A program made the translations under genes and the position numbers. From JBLHUT01 sp047629975 (GTDB lineage: Bacteria; Pseudomonadota; Alphaproteobacteria; Rhodobacterales; Rhodobacteraceae), in the NCBI GenBank assembly GCA_047629975.1, contig JBLHUT010000076.1:1-12526 (forward strand): a DNA stretch of 12,526 nt, read 5' to 3'. This document shows, one piece after another, positions 6,835-12,526 of this stretch. The notes below the pieces were generated by a model that saw only the letters and a list, made by a program, of their open reading frames with translations, did no database searches and was not told where the DNA came from. Numbering within the stretch: position 1 is the stretch's first letter; each line of letters starts with the position of its first letter.

Positions 6835-6861
6835 GATAATCGAGCAAGCGGGGAAATCAGT

Positions 6862-7533
6862 GTGAAACTTCTGGTGATCGAGGACGACAAGACGACTGGC
6901 GATTATATCGCGCAAGGATTGCGCGAAGAGGGGCATGCCGTTGATCTGGTGCCGGACGGGCGCGCCGGCCTGATCCAGGCCACGACCTGTGCGTATGACG
7001 TGGCGATCATTGACCGGATGCTGCCCGGCCTTGACGGGCTGTCGCTGATCAAGACACTGCGCGGGGCCAAAAACAACCTTCCGGTGCTTTTTCTAACGTC
7101 GATGGGCGGTGTGGATGACCGGATTGACGGGCTGACCGCGGGCGGTGACGATTATCTGGTCAAACCGTTTGCGTTTGGCGAATTGTCCGCGCGTGTGGCC
7201 GCGCTTGCCCGTCGCCCGCAAATCAAGGAAGAGGCGATTGTGCTGAAGGCTGGTAGTCTGTCGCTTGATCTGATCCGGCGACGTGCGGTGCGCGACGACG
7301 TCGAGATCGACCTGCTGCCGCGTGAATTTGCCCTGCTGGAGCATTTGATGCGGCGCAAGGGGCGGGTGCAGACGCGCACGATGCTTTTGGAAGCCATCTG
7401 GGACATCAGTTTCGATCCGCAGACGAATGTTGTCGAAACCCACGTCAGCCGCCTGCGGGCCAAAATCGACAAACCTTTTGCGACAGAGCTGATCAAAACC
7501 GTGCGCGGTGCCGGATACAGGATTGAGGACTAG
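6862..7533 (+). CDS. OmpR/PhoB-family response regulator
   Basis: A 223-residue two-component regulator. The receiver spans about 1-118, with acidic pocket E7/D8/D9, phosphoacceptor D51 (AIIDRMLPGLDG), T79/S80 in FLTS and K101 (DDYLVKPFAF). The winged-helix DNA-binding domain spans about 125-222 (LPREFALLEHLMRRKGRVQT, then NVVETHVSRLRAKID and VRGAGYRIED). The frame runs back to 6787, but the receiver begins exactly at GTG 6862 (KLLVIEDD follows), with GGGGA 7 nt upstream, so GTG is chosen. It resembles the CopR/QseB group of regulators paired with metal- or stress-sensing kinases. The kinase gene follows within 50 nt, so this is a cognate pair. A dyad at 6816-6834 is a candidate autoregulatory site. 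The signal is unknown. Confidence 0.93.
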   Translation: MKLLVIEDDKTTGDYIAQGLREEGHAVDLVPDGRAGLIQATTCAYDVAIIDRMLPGLDGLSLIKTLRGAKNNLPVLFLTSMGGVDDRIDGLTAGGDDYLVKPFAFGELSARVAALARRPQIKEEAIVLKAGSLSLDLIRRRAVRDDVEIDLLPREFALLEHLMRRKGRVQTRTMLLEAIWDISFDPQTNVVETHVSRLRAKIDKPFATELIKTVRGAGYRIED

Positions 7534-7537
7534 GGCC

Positions 7538-7579
7538 ATGAACACGTCTGTGCGGTGCCGGTCCGGGGGCTTGCAGTGA
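7538..7579 (+). promoter_or_regulatory. Possible 13-codon leader peptide before the kinase gene
   Basis: ATG at 7538, 4 nt after the regulator's stop, opens a frame reading MNTSVRCRSGGLQ. It ends in TGA at 7577-7579, overlapping the kinase ATG at 7579 as TGATG. The arrangement would couple kinase translation to the upstream cistron. No strong ribosome site precedes the ATG (only GAGGA then CTAGGGCC), so this may be chance. Confidence 0.25.
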
Positions 7580-8955
7580 TGGTCGCGCCGATGAAGTGGC
7601 TGTGGCGGTCGACGCCGATGCGCATGGCGCTGGCGCTGGTGGTTTTGTTCACCTGTGTGAGCCTGCTGAGCCTTGGCGGGGCGTTCTACGTCATCCGCAC
7701 GTCCATCGAAGAGACGATCCGCACCAGCCTGACGCAGGATCTGGCGGGGTTTCGGGCTGCTCCCACGGCTGGCGCGCTGGCCACACTTGTGGCGGCAGAG
7801 GCCGAAGCGATCGACCCTGCGACCCGTATCCTGAGCTACCGTTCGCGCGACGGGCGCCATTTCGGCAACGGGCTGATCGTGCAATCGCAAAACGGGTTCG
7901 AGGTTGTTACCCCCGGCAACAACCCGTCGCCTGTGGGGGGAGAGTTCCTTGCGCTGTCGGCGGTGATCCACGGCGGGCGGCTGACGTTGGCTACGAACTT
8001 GCAGCAGACGTGGGATCTGCGCGAGACCTTTCGCAATATCCTTTTGATGAGCCTTTTGCCGACGGGCACGATTACCTTGTTGAGTGGCATGGTGATTGCG
8101 CGCCGTTCGGGGCGCCGGATCGAGGCGCTTGAGGGGACGTTGGACAAGTTGACTTCGGGTGATCTAAGCGCGCGCACCCCCGAGATGCCGGGGCGGTTGG
8201 ATGACCTGTCGAATATCGCGGCGCGGGTGGACCGGATGGCGCAGGCGCAGCAAACCTCTGTGTCGGTGCTCAAACAAGTGTCGGCGGATATTGCGCATGA
8301 CCTCAAGACCCCGATCCAGCGGGTGGCGGTTTTGCTCAACCGGCTGCGCGAAACCGGCGGATTGTCTGCGCAGGCGGCGCAAATCGTGGCGCAGGCGGGG
8401 GCCGAAACCGACGGGATCGTGACGACATTTCAGGCCCTTTTACAGATTGCACAGATCGAGGGCGGCAGTCCGAAATCCCGCTTTGCGCCTGTCGATCTTG
8501 GACGGCTGGGGGCCGATTTTGTCGAGGTTTACGGTCCCGCGGCTGAGGATAGCGATCACCGGCTCAGCTTTACTGCGCCGCCCGGCCCGGCGGTGGTGTC
8601 GGGGGACAAGGGCCTGCTGGGGCAGGTTTTCGCCAATCTGATCGAGAATGCCCTGCGCCACACTCCGCCTGACAGCGCGATCGAGGTACGCGTTGAACCT
8701 GTTGACGACACGGTACGGTTGAGTGTGCGCGACACCGGCCCCGGCATCCCCGAGGCCGAGCGCGCAAATGTTCTGCGCCGTCTTTACCGGCTTGAGCAAA
8801 GTCGCAGCACACAGGGCAGCGGGCTTGGCCTGAGCCTTGTGCGGGTGGTCGCACAGTTGCATGACGCACGGTTGGAGCTGGGCGACGGGATCGTGCCAGA
8901 AAAGCCCGCGGACCAAAAAGGCCTGCGTGTCAGTCTGACATTCCCAGCGCTTTGA
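7579..8955 (+). CDS. Membrane-bound sensor histidine kinase
   Basis: A 458-residue inner-membrane kinase, partner of the OmpR-type regulator just upstream. From the chosen ATG: TM1 about 16-40; periplasmic sensor about 41-152 with no recognised fold; TM2 about 153-175; HAMP about 174-228 (IEALEGTLDKLTSGDLSART); HisKA with SADIAHDLKTPI, phosphoacceptor H240; ATPase with N-box NLIENALRH (N353/N357), DTGPGIP (385-391) and GSGLGLSLV (413-421). All catalytic motifs are intact. Start candidates are GTG 7555, GTG 7576, ATG 7579 and ATG 7591. ATG 7579 has GGGGG ending 9 nt upstream and abuts a possible leader-peptide stop. The last 26 bases overlap the 3' end of the opposing carbon-nitrogen hydrolase gene. 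The ligand is unknown; the short periplasmic loop fits direct sensing of a small molecule or envelope stress. Confidence 0.92.
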   Translation: MVAPMKWLWRSTPMRMALALVVLFTCVSLLSLGGAFYVIRTSIEETIRTSLTQDLAGFRAAPTAGALATLVAAEAEAIDPATRILSYRSRDGRHFGNGLIVQSQNGFEVVTPGNNPSPVGGEFLALSAVIHGGRLTLATNLQQTWDLRETFRNILLMSLLPTGTITLLSGMVIARRSGRRIEALEGTLDKLTSGDLSARTPEMPGRLDDLSNIAARVDRMAQAQQTSVSVLKQVSADIAHDLKTPIQRVAVLLNRLRETGGLSAQAAQIVAQAGAETDGIVTTFQALLQIAQIEGGSPKSRFAPVDLGRLGADFVEVYGPAAEDSDHRLSFTAPPGPAVVSGDKGLLGQVFANLIENALRHTPPDSAIEVRVEPVDDTVRLSVRDTGPGIPEAERANVLRRLYRLEQSRSTQGSGLGLSLVRVVAQLHDARLELGDGIVPEKPADQKGLRVSLTFPAL

Positions 8956-9772
8956 GGGCGGTGTGATAGTCGAATACCTTGCGCAGGGCCGCACATTCCG
9001 AGGGGTCGATCCGGGCGGCAATCAGGCCGGTGTGCTGGTCCGGCGCGTGGGCCAGCACCGCGCCCGAGGGGCCGACGATGACGCTTTCGCCAGCATAGCG
9101 GTTCAGGTGATCCGTGCCGACCCGATTGGCATAGCCGATAAAGATGTGGTTTTCGATCGCCCGCGTTGGCACCATCAATTGTGGTATGGCCTCGAACGGC
9201 GTGCTCAGCGCGGTCGGCACCACCAACAAATCGATCCCCGATGCGGCGGTCTGTCGGATGATTTCGGGGAATTCGACATCAAAGCAGATCGCGATGCCAA
9301 TCCTGAGGCCCAGATAGGTCACGACGACAGGCTGCGTGCCGGGGGTGAATTGCGCGCTCTCCCACGGGCCGAACAAGGCACGTTTGCGGTAGCAGGCGAC
9401 CAATCCGTCAAAGGGGGTGACGAAAAAGGCCGAGTTGTAGACCGCCGCGTCGTCGGCTTCGTAGCTGCCGACGACCAAGGCCACGCCGGTTGCTGCTGAA
9501 ATACCGATCAGGGCGTCGCGGACATCTTGGGTAACCTGCGCGGCAATCGGCGGCACGGGGGATTTGGTCAGATACCCCGTCAGGAAGCATTCCGGAAACA
9601 CCAACAAATCAACACCGCCGTCGCGTGCGGTTCGGGCGGCTTTTGCGACGTCAGCGAGATTACCGGCAATGTCGCCCGCATTCCCCGAGGCTTGCCAAAT
9701 GCCCAAAGTGATCGGCGGGACAACAAAAGCAGGGGCCGTGTCGGGATAGGGCGTGCAAACGGGTGCGGTCAC
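8930..9772 (-). CDS. Carbon-nitrogen hydrolase (nitrilase superfamily amidase)
   Basis: A 280-residue cytoplasmic hydrolase with the complete Glu-Lys-Cys triad of the nitrilase superfamily: E61 (LLVFPECFLTGY), K130 (CYRKRALFGPWE) and nucleophile C163 (AICFDVEFPE). Members cleave C-N bonds of amides, N-carbamoyl amines or nitriles. The substrate here is unknown; with a polyamine-type importer and an acetyltransferase nearby, an amide or N-carbamoyl polyamine is a reasonable guess. The frame extends to 10060, but that part overlaps the upstream gene in another frame. The GTG at 9772-9770 overlaps the upstream TGA stop (GTGA), which fits translational coupling; no separate ribosome site is seen. 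Length is typical for the superfamily (about 260-300). The 3' end overlaps the sensor-kinase gene on the other strand by 26 bp. Confidence 0.9.
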   Translation of the reverse strand: MTAPVCTPYPDTAPAFVVPPITLGIWQASGNAGDIAGNLADVAKAARTARDGGVDLLVFPECFLTGYLTKSPVPPIAAQVTQDVRDALIGISAATGVALVVGSYEADDAAVYNSAFFVTPFDGLVACYRKRALFGPWESAQFTPGTQPVVVTYLGLRIGIAICFDVEFPEIIRQTAASGIDLLVVPTALSTPFEAIPQLMVPTRAIENHIFIGYANRVGTDHLNRYAGESVIVGPSGAVLAHAPDQHTGLIAARIDPSECAALRKVFDYHTALKALGMSD

Positions 9773-10218
9773 GGATGCACGACCGGATATCGCGCGGCTG
9801 GCAGTCCGTGATCCGACAGGAACGCCGTGAACCGCCCCGCAAGATCGCCTGTCGCCTGCGGGCTGGCGACGCCTTCGCGCAACCAGACATAGCCCTTGCC
9901 GCGCCCGCGTGCACCGATGTCGGGGTACAGATACGCACAGCCCAGATATCTGCCTGCCGCGTCCCGTACGACCCACGCAAACGAGCGCGCGGTTGAAAAC
10001 TCGCGCTTGTGCCAATGCAGGTCGGTGGCGTTGTCCGCAAAGGTAAGACCCGCCGGCCACGCCCCGCCGAACAGACCTGACAAAAGAGCAGCCGAGGCGG
10101 TAACGGCCTCGAAATCCTCCTCTACGCAGTCCTGCGTGAGCGGCGACAGGTGGAACGCGCCCAGCGTCACAAGCTGCGGCAGCGGTGCGTCGGCAAAATC
10201 GGGATGCGGGTCTGACAT
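9769..10218 (-). CDS. Small GNAT-like N-acetyltransferase (tentative)
   Basis: A 149-residue protein, middle gene of the oxygenase operon. The part from about 20 to 110 has a GNAT feel: LSPLTQDCVEEDFEAV near the N terminus, an aromatic strand RSFAWVVRDAAGRYLGCAYLYP (79-99), then ARGRGKGYVW (103-112), resembling the acetyl-CoA pyrophosphate loop. The C-terminal half of a full GNAT fold is short. If it is an acetyltransferase, it would transfer acetyl to an amine, fitting the polyamine-type neighbours. The ATG at 10218 has GGAG 6 nt upstream, inside the end of the oxygenase gene 3 nt away. The stop overlaps the hydrolase GTG. The gene is certain by position and coupling; the function is not, and it may be a non-catalytic relative or an uncharacterised family. 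Confidence 0.6.
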   Translation of the reverse strand: MSDPHPDFADAPLPQLVTLGAFHLSPLTQDCVEEDFEAVTASAALLSGLFGGAWPAGLTFADNATDLHWHKREFSTARSFAWVVRDAAGRYLGCAYLYPDIGARGRGKGYVWLREGVASPQATGDLAGRFTAFLSDHGLPAARYPVVHP

Positions 10219-10221
10219 GGT

Positions 10222-11292
10222 CTACTCCGCCGCCGGAGGGCGCGCTTCGCGCTTGAAAGGGCTTTCCTCGGGGATCTCGTAATCGGGTACAAACGTGCCT
10301 TTGTCGCGGGCATCTGCCATATAGCGGAACGTGGGGATCGTCATTTTCATCAGATGCTCACCAGCTTTCATGGGGGGATATTTCGCAAGCGTTTCGGGCG
10401 TGCGGAACTTCTCCAGTGGCTGGACGATAGCATGATAGTCCAAGCCGAAAAACAACGGAATGGAATACCGCTCGCGACCGATATTGGCGACGCGGTGCTG
10501 GGTGGATTTGAATTGCCCGCCTGACCACGTTTCGAAAATATCGCCGATGTTCACCACGAACGCCCCGCGGATGGGCGGCGCCTCGATCCAGACGTCGTCG
10601 GCGTTCATGACCTGAAGCCCCGGACCGCCCTGCAACAGGATGGTGAAGCATTCGAAGTCCGAATGCGCACCGATGCCGACCAGATCCTTGTTGGCGGGCA
10701 TGTCATTCTCGACATAGCGCAGCAGGCGCATTTGCGACGTGGGCGTGGTAATATCACGCCGCAGGTCCGCAGGGTCGACTTCAAGTTCAAGCGCCAGCGT
10801 ATCGAGCATGTTCAGCCCGAGCGCAAAGACCGCATCGTAATAGCCCTGAACAATGTCTTTCCAGCCGTCGATATCGGGCCAGACGTTGGGCCCCGTCATG
10901 CGCCAGCCTGCGACGTGATCGGAATGTGTGGCGGGGGCCTCGAACGACATATCCCACGCCTCGTTGAAATTGATGCTTTTGGGAAAGGTCGATCCGTTCT
11001 CTTCGAACGGGACATAGCCGCGGTGATGTGTGGTGAACCCGGCCCAGTTGCGCATCTTGAAGCTGCGCGGACTGGTGTGGAATGCCTTCGAGGCGGCCAG
11101 CACCGCGTCTATCCGGTCTTGTGGAATGCCGTGGCCGGTGATGTAGAAAAACCCCGACGTGCGTGCCGCTGTGCCCAAAGAGCGCGCCACGGCGTGCCTG
11201 TCGGCGCTGTTGCCTGTGAACAATCCGGCGAGGTCAACCACCGGCAGTGCGGCGTCCTCCAGTGTCAGCCCTGTTTGATCTTCGCTCACCAT
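10222..11292 (-). CDS. 2-oxoglutarate/Fe(II)-dependent oxygenase, isopenicillin N synthase-like
   Basis: A 356-residue non-haem iron oxygenase. The N-terminal DIOX_N-type region (LPVVDLAGLF, then GFFYITGHGIP, 47-57) is followed by the catalytic double-stranded beta helix with Fe ligands H210 and D212 (GAHSDFECFTIL) and H266 (STQHRVAN). R275/S277 (RERYSIPLFF) form the RxS motif that holds 2-oxoglutarate. Such enzymes hydroxylate or desaturate small molecules; the substrate cannot be read from sequence. An upstream-extended frame reaches 11484, but only the ATG at 11292 has a good ribosome site (AGGAG, 7 nt away) and gives family-normal length. It is first in an operon with the GNAT-like protein (3-nt gap) and the hydrolase, divergent from a polyamine-type binding protein. 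It is not a beta-lactam synthase in this context, since the family is broad. Confidence 0.92.
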   Translation of the reverse strand: MVSEDQTGLTLEDAALPVVDLAGLFTGNSADRHAVARSLGTAARTSGFFYITGHGIPQDRIDAVLAASKAFHTSPRSFKMRNWAGFTTHHRGYVPFEENGSTFPKSINFNEAWDMSFEAPATHSDHVAGWRMTGPNVWPDIDGWKDIVQGYYDAVFALGLNMLDTLALELEVDPADLRRDITTPTSQMRLLRYVENDMPANKDLVGIGAHSDFECFTILLQGGPGLQVMNADDVWIEAPPIRGAFVVNIGDIFETWSGGQFKSTQHRVANIGRERYSIPLFFGLDYHAIVQPLEKFRTPETLAKYPPMKAGEHLMKMTIPTFRYMADARDKGTFVPDYEIPEESPFKREARPPAAE

Positions 11293-11586
11293 TGAACGCT
11301 CCTGTGAATACCCGCAACAGGGTCGAACATGCGGTCCGTGGCCCCGCAAGGGAAAGCAAAGCACGCGATCAAAAGGCCGCCAAACTGATAAAGCCTGTGA
11401 AATCGACCGAATGCTAAACATCTGGTTAATTTTTGAACAGTTTTGTGCATGGGTTGTCCCTTTGACCTCATTTGGCGTGGACAAGAGCGGCGCGCGACAA
11501 GGTTATGAAACCTGACCCGCGACACGTCTGGCTGTTTTTTGGCACAGGTCCGACGGCGGTTTGTGGACCATAAAAAGGAATGACCC
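11293..11586. other. 294-nt divergent intergenic region
   Basis: This region separates the oxygenase operon (-) from the transporter binding-protein gene (+) and should carry promoters in both directions. It is more A/T-rich than its surroundings around 11415-11450. A dyad TTGTCC-N19-GGACAA (11454-11484) sits near the middle, and TTGACC (11462-11467) looks like a -35 element but lacks a matching -10. I found no convincing promoter pair, terminator or small gene. Shared control of both sides by one regulator is plausible. Confidence 0.5.
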
Positions 11587-12526
11587 ATGCCCATCACAAA
11601 CAGAACAATCACCCGCCGCTCGCTTCTGAAAGGTACAGCCGGACTGGCGGGTCTGAGTGCGACTGCCGGCTTTATCGGCACGCCTTTGCTGGCACAAAGC
11701 CGCAGCCTGAAGGTTGGTTCTTACGGGGGCTACTTCGAGAACAGCTTCAAATCACACGTCTATCCGATCTTTACCGAAGCCACGGGAATTACTGTCGAAA
11801 GTGTGACCGAGCCCAATTCGACAGACTGGCTTGTGACGATGCAGCAGGCCGCCGCCGCAGGGACGGTGCCAGCGGATGTGTCGCTTTATTCGCGCGACAC
11901 GATGATCAAGGCGTCGCGGGTGGGCGGGCTGCTCAAGCCTTACGATATGGCGCGCATTCCGAATGCCTCCAACATGGACGGGTATTTTGTGTTCGACGAC
12001 GCCAGCGGGTCGGTCGGCGTGGGCGCAATGGCGTGGTTCTCGGCGATGGTGATCAACCCCGACGAGGTCGAAACCCCGACCTCATGGGCCGAATTCTGGG
12101 ACAGCTCGCGTTTCGAGGCAAGTCTGGGACTGTCCAAGAACTTCAACAGCCAGTTTCTTGATATCGTTGCGGCCACGTTCTTTGACGGGGTCGAAACGTT
12201 CAGCACACGTGACGGCGTTGTTGCGCTGATCGAGAAGGCTGCTGAAATCAAGCCGAACGTGGCGCTGTGGTGGTCTGCCGAGAGCCAGATGGAGCAGGCG
12301 ATGAAGAACCTTGATGTGGTTGGCGGGCTATACTTCCACGACGTGGCGCAATTGATGGCGATGGACGGCTTTCCGATCAAGTCGCTGTTCCCCAAAGAGG
12401 GCAATCCGCAGGATTACGGCTCGTGGTGTCTGTCGGCATTGTCCGAAAAATCAGACGAGGCCGAAGAGTTCATTAACTTTGCCTCTGATCCGGCGACGCA
12501 GGCCCTGATGTCGCGCAAGATCGGCA
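11587..12526 (+). CDS. Tat-exported ABC transporter substrate-binding protein, spermidine/putrescine type; 3'-truncated
   Basis: The first 313 residues of a periplasmic binding protein of the PotD-like extracellular solute-binding group; the window ends before the stop. The N terminus carries a twin-arginine motif (TITRRSLLKG, 7-16), then a hydrophobic stretch ending TPLLAQ near residue 37, so export is by the Tat route with cleavage around there. The mature protein opens with LKVGSYGGYFENSFKSHV, continues with PIFTEATGITVE, and has TSWAEFWD, typical of this group. ATG 11587 has AAGGAA 6 nt upstream. Permease and ATPase genes are expected just beyond the window. It diverges from the oxygenase/acetyltransferase/hydrolase operon, suggesting that these process the imported compound. 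Polyamine is the usual ligand of the class, but members bind other cations and small organics. Confidence 0.9.
   Translation, partial: MPITNRTITRRSLLKGTAGLAGLSATAGFIGTPLLAQSRSLKVGSYGGYFENSFKSHVYPIFTEATGITVESVTEPNSTDWLVTMQQAAAAGTVPADVSLYSRDTMIKASRVGGLLKPYDMARIPNASNMDGYFVFDDASGSVGVGAMAWFSAMVINPDEVETPTSWAEFWDSSRFEASLGLSKNFNSQFLDIVAATFFDGVETFSTRDGVVALIEKAAEIKPNVALWWSAESQMEQAMKNLDVVGGLYFHDVAQLMAMDGFPIKSLFPKEGNPQDYGSWCLSALSEKSDEAEEFINFASDPATQALMSRKIG

Larger units (their letters stand above)
6428..6861. other. 434-nt divergent intergenic region
   Basis: This region lies between the globin (-) and the OmpR-type regulator (+). It holds the globin promoter candidate (6476-6504), a dyad CTGCAA-N14-TTGCAG (6735-6760), and a strong dyad at 6816-6834 followed by a -10-like GATAAT (6835-6840). 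No -35 element for the regulator is convincing. Several frames are open but none has a good start, ribosome site or recognisable protein. One minus-strand frame ending at 6590 encodes a CxxCxxCxxC cluster. The middle (about 6520-6730) is otherwise featureless to me. Confidence 0.6.

Noticed and set aside
6501..6890. 129-aa minus-strand frame in the divergent intergenic region
   Set aside because: Runs into the OmpR regulator coding start on the other strand, has no ribosome site and no recognisable domain.
7093..7971. 292-aa minus-strand frame opposite the OmpR regulator and kinase
   Set aside because: Spans the junction of two clear genes on the other strand and has low-complexity R/H/Q composition.
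9773..10060. N-terminal extension of the carbon-nitrogen hydrolase
   Set aside because: Lies in a second frame of the upstream small gene; the GTGA overlap gives a family-normal start.
11293..11484. 64-residue N-terminal extension of the oxygenase
   Set aside because: No ribosome site at the upstream start, composition unlike the family, and AGGAG precedes the ATG at 11292.
11580..12161. 193-aa plus-strand frame overlapping the binding-protein gene
   Set aside because: A different frame of the Tat-exported binding protein, which has the signal peptide and family motifs; the true gene simply lacks a stop inside the window.
1..12526. tRNA, rRNA, CRISPR array, insertion sequence or prophage
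   Set aside because: No cloverleaf, repeat-spacer pattern, transposase or terminal repeats were seen by eye.

Overview
This window looks like chromosomal DNA from an alphaproteobacterium, most likely a marine Rhodobacteraceae (Roseobacter-group) member. The grounds are family resemblance and style: GC-rich coding with long antisense shadow frames, several GTG starts, a FIST/hybrid-kinase/LuxR-regulator set, and a Tat-exported polyamine-type binding protein. This is inference from reading alone. I see no tRNA, rRNA, CRISPR array, insertion sequence or phage gene.

Layout. (1) Positions 2-1198 (+) hold the 3' part of a GDP-mannose 6-dehydrogenase (AlgD family), cut by the window edge. (2) Positions 1220-6427 (-) form a signalling block. 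In transcription order it contains a single-domain globin, a FIST-domain sensor (NosP-like), a 946-residue hybrid histidine kinase, and a LuxR/NarL-type response regulator. The last three are tightly spaced (gaps of 3 and 13 nt). A 119-nt gap with two inverted repeats separates the globin from the FIST gene. A terminator-like hairpin at 1207-1241 lies between the converging regulator and dehydrogenase genes. (3) A 434-nt divergent intergenic region is followed by an OmpR-type response regulator and its membrane histidine kinase at 6862-8955 (+). (4) Positions 8930-11292 (-) hold a three-gene operon: a 2-oxoglutarate/Fe(II) oxygenase of the isopenicillin N synthase type, a small GNAT-like protein and a carbon-nitrogen hydrolase. 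(5) Diverging from it, 11587 to the window end (+) encodes the start of a Tat-exported ABC-transporter substrate-binding protein of the spermidine/putrescine class.

The most interesting part is the signalling block. The first sensory domain after the kinase's GAF-like region carries a near-complete LOV photoreceptor signature: G-R-N-C-R-F-L with the adduct-forming cysteine, both flavin-contacting asparagines and the C-terminal glutamine. Together with the FIST protein, a class that includes the NO/heme sensor NosP, and a neighbouring haemoglobin, this suggests a circuit in which NO or haem state and blue light converge on one hybrid kinase and one LuxR-type regulator. The dehydrogenase next door makes GDP-mannuronate, an exopolysaccharide precursor, so control of biofilm is a natural but unproven output.

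The second point of interest is the oxygenase/acetyltransferase/amidase operon beside a polyamine-type importer. It reads as an uptake and modification or degradation route for an amine- or amide-containing compound that cannot be named from sequence alone.
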